5,494 nt of DNA from Candidatus Saccharimonadota bacterium (GTDB lineage Bacteria > Patescibacteriota > Saccharimonadia > Saccharimonadales > Saccharimonadaceae), in NCBI GenBank assembly GCA_002861585.1, contig PJQJ01000006.1, positions 31,738 through 37,231 of the forward strand, in the 5' to 3' direction. Of this stretch, positions 1 to 3,669 are shown piece after piece (the first letter of the stretch is position 1; each line of letters starts with the position of its first letter). The notes beneath the pieces were generated by a model that did not search any database, was not told the origin of the DNA, and saw only the letters and a list, made by a program, of their open reading frames with translations. A program made the translations under genes and the position numbers.

Positions 1-23
1 GTATTTTTTTCATAATTATCACC

Positions 24-52
24 AGTATAACAACCTAATGTTTCATTGACAA
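24..52 (-). promoter_or_regulatory. Putative divergent minus-strand promoter
   Basis: On the minus strand TTGTCA (47-52) and TATACT (24-29) are separated by exactly 17 bases, a good sigma-70-type match. The -35 box overlaps the -35 box of the plus-strand promoter at 46-51, because ATTGACAAT reads well on both strands. Transcription would leave the window to the left, starting near 17. A minus-strand ATG lies at 11-13, followed by two AAA codons, so any gene starting there would be nearly leaderless. Only about four codons are inside the window, so I do not call that gene. AT-rich DNA makes chance matches easier. Confidence 0.4.
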
Positions 53-74
53 TTTTATTATTTCTGTTTGTAAT
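46..74 (+). promoter_or_regulatory. Sigma-70-type promoter of unit 1
   Basis: A consensus TTGACA (46-51) is followed after 17 bases by TGTAAT (69-74), one mismatch from TATAAT. Transcription would begin near 81, giving a leader of about 55 bases before the GTG start at 136. The leader contains a small inverted repeat, CAGAC (80-84) with GTCTG (96-100). The matching promoter of unit 2 lies exactly 600 bases downstream. Confidence 0.6.
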
Positions 75-119
75 ATATACAGACGTCTTTCTGCAGTCTG
101 CATGAGAGAGTCGCCCTTC

Positions 120-129
120 GACAGAGGAG
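120..129 (+). promoter_or_regulatory. Ribosome binding block GACAGAGGAG, copy 1
   Basis: GACAGAGGAG ends 6 bases before the GTG start at 136 and fixes that start. The same ten bases precede the first gene of unit 2 (716-725). In both leaders a GAG(A/T)GAGTC motif lies a few bases upstream (104-112 and 703-711). Its exact reverse complement follows the gene at 576-585, so the ribosome binding site could pair with the 3' untranslated region. Confidence 0.75.
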
Positions 130-135
130 TTAAAC

Positions 136-555
136 GTGCATTCGGATCCGATCCTGGTTAATATTGTCAGCTGGATGTTCCTTGGCCTTGCGATACTCGC
201 GGCCCTGCTGGTGCGTAGGAGCGCTCGGCAGAAGGACGCGTTCAACGTCGCTCTTACCGTAGGAGCTATGGTGTTCTTCATCATAGCAATTCCCGTGGTA
301 AACGGGGCGGCGATCCTGGAGCTGCAGTGCTCTGAGTCCACCTGCGGTGTTGGTGCACCCAACTACTGGACGATGCTTGCAGCAATCCTATACAGCTGCG
401 GAGCCTTCACTTGGATAGCCGTAGCTCTGACGAAACTTCGACGAAGCGTTCGGCAGAAGAACATCATCGACACTAGCGTGCACTCAGCAACAGCTGTCTT
501 CCTGCTGATGACCATAGCGCTGGCCTACCTACTGGCGCTCTTACCAGCAGCCTGA
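136..555 (+). CDS. Unrecognised four-helix membrane protein with internal duplication
   Basis: This 139-residue protein matches no family I know. Four hydrophobic stretches are visible, at about residues 8-26, 36-56, 79-99 and 114-136. Helices 1-2 and 3-4 are each joined by a basic loop, RRSARQK (27-33) and RRSVRQK (102-108). The two loops lie exactly 75 residues apart and are nearly identical in DNA as well, so the protein looks like a duplicated two-helix unit. By the positive-inside rule both basic loops face the cytoplasm, placing both ends and the loop with Cys65 and Cys70 outside; those cysteines could form a disulfide. The GTG start is supported by the GACAGAGGAG block 6 bases upstream, and the stop is TGA. 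Codons are clearly more GC-rich than in the core genes from 1468 onward, which suggests transfer. Function unknown; a small membrane effector, immunity or pilus-related protein would be guesses. Confidence 0.75.
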   Translation: MHSDPILVNIVSWMFLGLAILAALLVRRSARQKDAFNVALTVGAMVFFIIAIPVVNGAAILELQCSESTCGVGAPNYWTMLAAILYSCGAFTWIAVALTKLRRSVRQKNIIDTSVHSATAVFLLMTIALAYLLALLPAA

Positions 556-575
556 GCACCAAGGGACATGCTCAC

Positions 576-585
576 CTCCTCTGTC
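576..585 (-). repeat. Reverse complement of the ribosome binding block, copy 1
   Basis: CTCCTCTGTC lies 20 bases after the stop of the first gene and is the perfect complement of the GACAGAGGAG block at 120-129. It falls in and beside the loop of a short hairpin formed by GGGACA (563-568) and TGTCCC (582-587). That hairpin shares two bases with the 42-base hairpin starting at 586, so the two cannot both be fully formed. Copy 2 lies at 1148-1157. Confidence 0.65.
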
Positions 586-627
586 CCGCTCTTACTGAAG
601 TAAATATCTTTACCTCAGTAAAAGCGG
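586..627 (+). repeat. 42-base hairpin element, copy A
   Basis: The element runs from CCGCT (586-590) to AGCGG (623-627). Pairing outward to inward is 5 bp, one mismatch, 7 bp, one mismatch, 5 bp, and a four-base loop (605-608). A second element of identical length follows the genes of unit 2 (1158-1199). Both are preceded directly by CTCCTCTGTC and followed by TT. There is no long T run after the stem, so it is not a textbook terminator, although it could still end transcription or protect the 3' end of the mRNA. Confidence 0.7.
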
Positions 628-645
628 TTTATGCTTATGCATACA

Positions 646-674
646 TTGACAAAAGAACATCTTATTGTTATAAT
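646..674 (+). promoter_or_regulatory. Consensus sigma-70-type promoter of unit 2
   Basis: TTGACA (646-651), a 17-base spacer and TATAAT (669-674) form a perfect consensus promoter. Transcription would begin near 681, leaving about 49 bases of leader before the ATG at 730. Within the leader TTGAC (697-701) and GTCAA (709-713) can form a stem just upstream of the ribosome binding block. The promoter begins 19 bases after hairpin A, so unit 2 seems to be transcribed separately from unit 1 and probably strongly. Confidence 0.8.
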
Positions 675-715
675 CGCGGCAGATATCACCGGCGCCTTGA
701 CCGAGTGAGTCAACC

Positions 716-725
716 GACAGAGGAG
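716..725 (+). promoter_or_regulatory. Ribosome binding block GACAGAGGAG, copy 2
   Basis: These ten bases are identical to 120-129 and end 4 bases before the ATG at 730, fixing that start. The perfect complement CTCCTCTGTC lies at 1148-1157, after the second gene of this unit, repeating the arrangement seen in unit 1. Confidence 0.75.
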
Positions 726-729
726 CAAA

Positions 730-912
730 ATGATCACGCTCATGGCAATCCTCGGGCTCGTACTCGCAGTTCCCGCTGTCCGCGGAAGTATCGCGTACGA
801 AAAGGCGGAGGACTTCGATGCAGCAGTGCTCTGCGCGTGCTGGGCGGTTTTCATGGCCGCCGCCTCCTTCCTCGTTCTGGCGAACAAGTTCGATCTGATC
901 AACCTGCAGTAG
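730..912 (+). CDS. Small two-helix membrane protein, unrecognised
   Basis: This is a 60-residue protein with two hydrophobic stretches, about residues 3-18 and 29-51, joined by a short charged loop (VRGSIAYEKAEDFD) and ending in a short polar tail. The ATG is set by the GACAGAGGAG block 4 bases upstream and the perfect promoter at 646-674. The layout (helix, loop starting VR-x-S, helix) resembles one half of the larger protein encoded at 136-555, so a distant common origin is possible, but identity is too low for me to claim it. The second helix contains two cysteines in the stretch LCACW. It is followed after 42 bases by another small gene with its own ribosome binding site. Codon use is GC-rich like the rest of this segment. 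I do not recognise the family; a holin-like, toxin or accessory membrane peptide cannot be told apart from sequence alone. Confidence 0.7.
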   Translation: MITLMAILGLVLAVPAVRGSIAYEKAEDFDAAVLCACWAVFMAAASFLVLANKFDLINLQ

Positions 913-954
913 CAGTAGGCCCCCCAGACGACCTAATCCAGAAGAGAGGCTCTG

Positions 955-1089
955 ATGGACATCATCACCAATCCGTTCGTGGCTGGTGCTCTCGTGGCTG
1001 CCATCGCCGTGACGAGGGTGCTCACCAAGGCGGTCAGCGCCGAGCTACACATGTCACAGCCACCCTGCCCCACAGCTCGTAAGCGCTGA
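955..1089 (+). CDS. Small single-helix membrane protein, unrecognised
   Basis: A 44-residue frame starts with ATG, 5 bases after the purine-rich CCAGAAGAGAGG (938-949), a reasonable Shine-Dalgarno sequence. Residues 8-22 are rich in Ala, Val and Ile and could form one membrane or amphipathic helix. The C-terminal part is polar with a basic end (ARKR) and carries one cysteine. It lies 42 bases after the two-helix gene and would share its transcript from the promoter at 646-674. The stop is TGA, as for the gene at 136-555, whereas every core gene to the right ends in TAA or TAG. Support comes from the ribosome binding site and position; it could still be a chance frame in GC-rich DNA. Confidence 0.5.
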   Translation: MDIITNPFVAGALVAAIAVTRVLTKAVSAELHMSQPPCPTARKR

Positions 1090-1117
1090 AGCTCAGCACA
1101 CCCTCGCTACTACTACT

Positions 1118-1128
1118 CCAGAAGGAGG
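1118..1128 (+). promoter_or_regulatory. Orphan Shine-Dalgarno leader
   Basis: CCAGAAGGAGG is almost the same as the CCAGAAGAGAGG (938-949) that precedes the small gene at 955, and the bases just before it (TACT versus TAAT) also agree. It is a better Shine-Dalgarno sequence than its partner, yet no start codon follows at normal spacing. The nearest ATG is 16 bases away (1145) and opens a 30-codon hydrophobic frame that runs straight through hairpin B to 1237. This may be the leader of a deleted gene, or of a very short one. Confidence 0.4.
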
Positions 1129-1147
1129 ATTCAGTACCTGCGGGATG

Positions 1148-1157
1148 CTCCTCTGTC
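1148..1157 (-). repeat. Reverse complement of the ribosome binding block, copy 2
   Basis: CTCCTCTGTC is the perfect complement of the block at 716-725. Most of it lies in the loop of a short stem made by GCGGGA (1140-1145) and TCCCGC (1156-1161). The downstream arm of that stem overlaps the start of hairpin B at 1158, so the two folds compete, as they do in copy 1. Confidence 0.65.
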
Positions 1158-1199
1158 CCGCTACTAATGCAGTAAATTATTTTACTCTGATAGTAGCGG
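1158..1199 (+). repeat. 42-base hairpin element, copy B
   Basis: It runs from CCGCTACTA (1158-1166) to TAGTAGCGG (1191-1199): 9 bp, a four-by-four internal loop with two possible G-T pairs, 6 bp (AGTAAA with TTTACT) and a TTAT loop. It has the same length as copy A. Relative to A, positions 7 and 36 change from T-A to C-G, and mismatches at positions 6/37 and 14/29 become pairs, so differences tend to keep a helix. The outer CCGCT/AGCGG and the inner GTAAA/TTTAC are unchanged. Confidence 0.7.
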
Positions 1200-1340
1200 T
1201 TAGAAATCAGACGCTTTTAATAATTGTACTGAGATGAGATACAAGGAGAGTACGAAGCGCGGAGTAAGCGGTACTGAACATACCGTGCTCGAGCACTGGA
1301 GAACGCGACGCAGTAGATCGCTCAGCACAATTTTTAGAAA
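1200..1340. other. Structured stretch without a convincing gene
   Basis: No well-supported gene is visible. Several inverted repeats crowd here: AGTAC (1249-1253) with GTACT (1271-1275), CGGTA (1269-1273) with TACCG (1281-1285), and the 12-base palindrome GTGCTCGAGCAC (1285-1296). A good Shine-Dalgarno-like AAGGAG (1243-1248) has no start codon after it. A 42-codon Arg-rich frame (1234-1362) exists but has no ribosome binding site and ends inside a terminator stem. The stretch may be a degenerate third unit or a structured RNA; no strong promoter precedes it. Confidence 0.4.
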
Positions 1341-1372
1341 CAAGAAACCCCTAGTTACCTAGGGGTTTCTTG
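1341..1372 (-). terminator. Intrinsic terminator of the KH-domain gene
   Basis: Perfect 14-base arms (1341-1354 and 1359-1372) enclose a TTAC loop. Read on the minus strand, the CCCCTAG/CTAGGGG core is followed by TTTCTTGTTTCT, suiting termination of transcripts coming from the khpA-type gene 95 bases upstream. The symmetry means it could also stop plus-strand transcripts. It marks the border between the core-gene block and the GC-richer accessory part. Confidence 0.75.
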
Positions 1373-1467
1373 CCACATATAAAGCTCTCAAACTTTGTTT
1401 TTAGTTTGCTCGCAATGAGCTTTTGGCGTTTTTGTTTTTTCTCGCAGTTCTTTTTGAACTGTTTTGA
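1373..1467 (-). other. 3' untranslated region of the KH-domain gene
   Basis: No gene is seen between the stop codon at 1468-1470 and the terminator. Two inverted repeats are present: CAGTTC/GAACTG around five T (1445-1461), and a nested pair made of AAAGCTC (1381-1387) with GAGCTTT (1417-1423) enclosing CAAACT (1389-1394) with AGTTTG (1403-1408). Neither has a T tail in the minus direction. They may fold the long 3' end of the khpA mRNA. Confidence 0.4.
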
Positions 1468-1857
1468 TTATATATCTAAATCATCTAGGTCTGCAAGTTC
1501 TTTTCGAGTTCTTGCAACGCTTCGGCTAGAGTCTTCCACAGGCTGATCTGTTGAGTCATCCACAGGGTTGCCAGATCCACTAGATGATGAACCAGCATCG
1601 TCATAAGGAAGATCATTATCAACAATTTTCAAGTTATAACGAGCATCATTTTTTGTACCCAATGCTCTAAGGAGCGTACGAAGACTCTGTGCGGTTGCTC
1701 CACGCTTACCAATAACGCGGCCGAGATCCTCTGGATCAACAGTTAGTTCTAACAGAACACCCTTTTCATCGATACGACGCTCAACGACGACTGCATCTGG
1801 CTTAGAAACAAGTGATTTTACTATATATTCAACGAATTGCTGATCGATAGTAGACAT
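1468..1857 (-). CDS. khpA: KH-domain RNA-binding protein, KhpA-like
   Basis: This 129-residue protein has a single KH domain over about residues 1-80, with the nucleic-acid-gripping GKRG loop at residues 50-53 inside LGRVIGKRGATAQSLRTLL. KhpA-type proteins are small cytoplasmic RNA chaperones, often working with KhpB. The family is usually near 80 residues; here a Ser/Gly/Asp-rich, probably disordered tail (about 87-118) and an acidic end (ADLDDLDI) add some 45 residues. I chose the ATG at 1857 over the in-frame ATG at 1923 because GGGAGGG lies 5 bases upstream and because a promoter at 1894-1923 would start transcription downstream of the longer start. It follows rpsP, the same neighbour order as in Firmicutes, but rimM, trmD and rplS are not next to it. 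It has its own promoter and terminator. Confidence 0.88.
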   Translation of the reverse strand: MSTIDQQFVEYIVKSLVSKPDAVVVERRIDEKGVLLELTVDPEDLGRVIGKRGATAQSLRTLLRALGTKNDARYNLKIVDNDLPYDDAGSSSSGSGNPVDDSTDQPVEDSSRSVARTRKELADLDDLDI

Positions 1858-1863
1858 TCTGAC

Positions 1864-1868
1864 CCTCC
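1864..1868 (-). promoter_or_regulatory. Ribosome binding site deciding the khpA start
   Basis: GGAGG, read on the minus strand within GGGAGGG, lies 6 bases before the ATG at 1857. No comparable sequence precedes the longer in-frame start at 1923, so the shorter protein is preferred. Confidence 0.75.
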
Positions 1869-1893
1869 CGTAATTACTGCTATGTCTGCATAC

Positions 1894-1923
1894 ATTGTAG
1901 CGGTCAAAGGGGTTCTTTGGCAA
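1894..1923 (-). promoter_or_regulatory. Putative promoter of the KH-domain gene
   Basis: Minus-strand TTGCCA (1918-1923) and TACAAT (1894-1899) are separated by 18 bases. Transcription would start near 1887, about 30 bases before the ATG at 1857. The site lies just after the rpsP terminator, so the gene would otherwise be cut off from upstream transcription; this strengthens the call. Confidence 0.55.
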
Positions 1924-1940
1924 TGCGCTTGTGCTGTAAA

Positions 1941-1975
1941 AAAGAAAAACCAGCCGTGAAAGCTGGTTTTTCTTT
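1941..1975 (-). terminator. Intrinsic terminator after rpsP
   Basis: Perfect 14-base arms (1941-1954 and 1962-1975) enclose a seven-base loop. On the minus strand the AACCAGC/GCTGGTT stem runs into TTTCTTTTTTT, a classic intrinsic terminator 13 bases after the rpsP stop. It separates rpsP from the KH-domain gene, which therefore needs its own promoter. Confidence 0.88.
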
Positions 1976-1988
1976 AGGTCGCAGAGGA

Positions 1989-2324
1989 CTATTCCGCTGC
2001 TTCTTCTTTTGGCTGATTCTTACGAAGCTTCTGTTCGTTTCGAATTGTACGCTTCTTATCATTAGTAGGTTGCTTCACCCAAGATGGAAGGTCAACTTTT
2101 TGATCTGCAAGGATACGGACAACACGAGGAGTTGGCTGTGCACCATTCTTAAGATAAAGCTCAGCCTTTTCCTTGTTCAGTTTAACTTCTTTACTGTGCG
2201 GGTTGTATGAACCAACATAGGCAACTACACGGCCACTTGATGGGTGACGTTGTGCTTCCTGTACCGCTACTCGGTACATAGGAGCGCCTTTTCGGCCAAT
2301 ACGCTGCAATCGAATCGCGAGCAT
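1989..2324 (-). CDS. rpsP: 30S ribosomal protein bS16
   Basis: This 111-residue protein begins MLAIRLQRIGRKGAPMYRV, the typical S16 N-terminus, and continues with GSYNP (residues 38-42), KAELYLKNGAQPT (53-65) and VVRIL. S16 binds 16S rRNA and is needed for assembly of the small subunit. The usual A-D-S-R segment in the first third is replaced by VQEAQRHPSSGRVVAYVGSYNP. A charged Lys/Glu/Gln-rich tail of about 25 residues makes it longer than the 80-90 residues of most S16 proteins. The ATG has AAGGAAG (2336-2342) upstream at a somewhat wide 11-base spacing. A strong promoter lies between it and rnc, and an intrinsic terminator follows, so it can be made as a single-gene mRNA as well as by read-through from rnc. 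Confidence 0.96.
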   Translation of the reverse strand: MLAIRLQRIGRKGAPMYRVAVQEAQRHPSSGRVVAYVGSYNPHSKEVKLNKEKAELYLKNGAQPTPRVVRILADQKVDLPSWVKQPTNDKKRTIRNEQKLRKNQPKEEAAE

Positions 2325-2384
2325 GTTATCTATTACTTCCTTCCCTTAATTTTACTGGGGTTATCAATTGAATAATCTCGAGAT

Positions 2385-2413
2385 AGTATACAGATATTCG
2401 ACATCTAAGTCAA
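2385..2413 (-). promoter_or_regulatory. Promoter of rpsP
   Basis: Minus-strand TTGACT (2408-2413), a 17-base spacer and TATACT (2385-2390) give one mismatch in each box. The -35 box begins 14 bases past the rnc stop, and transcription would start near 2378, about 54 bases before the rpsP ATG. It would give the ribosomal protein gene extra transcription beyond the upstream operon. Confidence 0.75.
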
Positions 2414-2427
2414 ACTCTGGCTTACGA

Positions 2428-3171
2428 CTATTTGTCGATCTTAGCGCCGGTCGGAATGTCTGCTGTGTGAGCAGCATATTTGGTAAGTGCAGCTTCAGCA
2501 GCCATCTGCTGTGCAGACTGCTTAGAGGGTCCCGTTCCCTTACCCATCAATCGAGACCCGACAAACACACCGAGCGTAAAAACTTTGTCATGATCCGGTC
2601 CTACCTCTTCAAGCACCCGATACTGAGGTGTATAGCCATCAATACTTTGAGCTACTTCCTGAAGACGCGACTTAGGATCACGCCATGATCCCTTGGCAAG
2701 AATATTTTCTAATTTGCTAAGGATGTTTTTTGATATAAATTCTTTCGCATCATCATAACCGCGCTCAAGATAGATTGCACCAGTAAGAGATTCAAAGGTG
2801 TTAGCAAGAATTTGCTCACGAGCTCGATCGCTACCCCGCTTTTCGCCCTTGCTAAGACGCAGAAGTGGCTCAAAACCGAGCACCGCACCCGCTTCGCTAA
2901 TACTCTCTGTCCTGACAAGAGCTGAGCGCCAGCTCGTCAAAATACCCTCTGGCTCCGAAAAGTTATTGTAAAGATATTCCGTTACAACGAGCTCCAGCAC
3001 GGCGTCACCCAAAAATTCGAGCCGCTCATTGTGCTCTTTTGCGCTCTTCTTGTGTTCGTTCATGTAGCTTCTATGAGTAAAAGCAGTCACGAGCAGTTCG
3101 GTGTTGCTAAATTCATAACCTAATTTTTCGCGTGCAAAATCTTGATATGGTGCTATGTCTAAACCGGTCAT
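2428..3171 (-). CDS. rnc: Ribonuclease III
   Basis: This 247-residue enzyme cuts double-stranded RNA, including rRNA precursors. The N-terminal catalytic domain (about 8-150) carries the signature HNERLEFLGDAVL (47-59), giving Glu49, Glu52 and Asp56, equivalent to E. coli E38, E41 and D45. The second metal-binding helix reads ILANTFESLTGAIYL (121-135): Glu127 matches essential E117, but Asn124 stands where E. coli has D114. The C-terminal double-stranded RNA binding domain (about 165-234) is complete, with the GPSKQSAQQMAAEAAL end. Length is normal for the family. The ATG lies 3 bases after the Nudix stop, with an AGGAC sequence inside the end of that gene, so the two are probably translationally coupled. 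The stop is TAG. No terminator follows; the rpsP promoter starts immediately. Confidence 0.97.
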   Translation of the reverse strand: MTGLDIAPYQDFAREKLGYEFSNTELLVTAFTHRSYMNEHKKSAKEHNERLEFLGDAVLELVVTEYLYNNFSEPEGILTSWRSALVRTESISEAGAVLGFEPLLRLSKGEKRGSDRAREQILANTFESLTGAIYLERGYDDAKEFISKNILSKLENILAKGSWRDPKSRLQEVAQSIDGYTPQYRVLEEVGPDHDKVFTLGVFVGSRLMGKGTGPSKQSAQQMAAEAALTKYAAHTADIPTGAKIDK

Positions 3172-3174
3172 ATT

Positions 3175-3669
3175 TTATAGTCCTGCCTGACGAATCTTTT
3201 TCATTGCCAGTAGCATTAATTTTCCTATGTCTTCATATTCAATTTTATCGAGAGCATCATGAAAGCTAAACCATTCAATACCATTCATCCACTCTTCTTT
3301 TTTTATTGCATTAGTATCACCCTGCGCTTTAACTAGATAAATCTGCGTGGTCATAAGCACTAAGGTACTAAGGCGACGGTAGCGGAAATGAATTTTACCA
3401 AGCCAACAAATAACGTCTGTATTGGCAAGACCAGCTTCTTCCTCGATTTCTCGAACTGCGGTCTCTTGTGCTGTTTCACCCTCTTCTATGTGACCCTTCG
3501 GGATAGTCCAACGATCTTTTGCGTCTTGAATGAGCAGGATTTCAACCTCGCTTTTTTGGTTTCGGCGAAAAACAATTCCACCTGCTGTTGGCTCACGAAC
3601 GACTTCTTGAATAGATGGTTTTTTACGAGAAAAATATTTTTTGAATCTGTCGAACTTAGGCGGCTGCAT
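3175..3669 (-). CDS. Nudix hydrolase
   Basis: With the ATG at 3669 this is a 164-residue protein containing a complete Nudix box, GHIEEGETAQETAVREIEEEAGL in residues 59-81, which binds Mg and cleaves a nucleoside diphosphate linked to another group. The segment TAGGIVFRR before it and WTIPKGH leading into it resemble Nudix enzymes acting on diadenosine polyphosphates or mutagenic nucleotides, but the substrate cannot be fixed from sequence. The N-terminal 30 residues are basic (KFDRFKKYFSRKK). A start at 3720 is also open; I prefer 3669 because AAGGA lies 5 bases upstream and the overlap with nusB is then only 14 bases. It is followed 3 bases later by rnc, placing it in an RNA-processing operon, so a role in RNA 5'-end or nucleotide clean-up is conceivable but is inference. 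Confidence 0.88.
   Translation of the reverse strand: MQPPKFDRFKKYFSRKKPSIQEVVREPTAGGIVFRRNQKSEVEILLIQDAKDRWTIPKGHIEEGETAQETAVREIEEEAGLANTDVICWLGKIHFRYRRLSTLVLMTTQIYLVKAQGDTNAIKKEEWMNGIEWFSFHDALDKIEYEDIGKLMLLAMKKIRQAGL

Noticed and set aside
615..902. Minus-strand 95-codon frame
   Set aside because: It lies opposite the 60-residue gene, reads through the consensus promoter and hairpin A, and has no convincing ribosome binding site.
705..1082. Plus-strand 125-codon frame spanning both small genes of unit 2
   Set aside because: The product is Arg/His-rich and low in normal protein character, there is no ribosome binding site before the GTG, and it runs out of frame across the better-supported genes at 730 and 955.
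586..1199. Hairpins A and B as integron attC sites
   Set aside because: The repeated gene-plus-hairpin layout is similar, but the required RYYYAAC and GTTRRRY core sites are absent (ends are GTTTATG and GTTAGAA, left sides TGTCCCG), and no integrase is visible. A covariance search for attC would settle it.
1234..1362. Plus-strand 42-codon Arg-rich frame
   Set aside because: There is no Shine-Dalgarno sequence before its ATG, the strong AAGGAG lies inside it, and it ends within the terminator stem.
1858..1923. Longer start (1923) for the KH-domain protein
   Set aside because: It would overlap the -35 box of the promoter at 1894-1923, has no ribosome binding site, and adds 22 residues unlike the family.
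1917..2210. Plus-strand frames opposite rpsP, rnc and the Nudix gene (1917-2210, 2368-2688, 3388-3780)
   Set aside because: They are out-of-frame shadows of clearly recognised conserved minus-strand genes.
2709..2918. Minus-strand frames within rnc and leuS (2709-2918, 5221-5409)
   Set aside because: They overlap well-conserved coding sequence in another frame and have no supporting signals.
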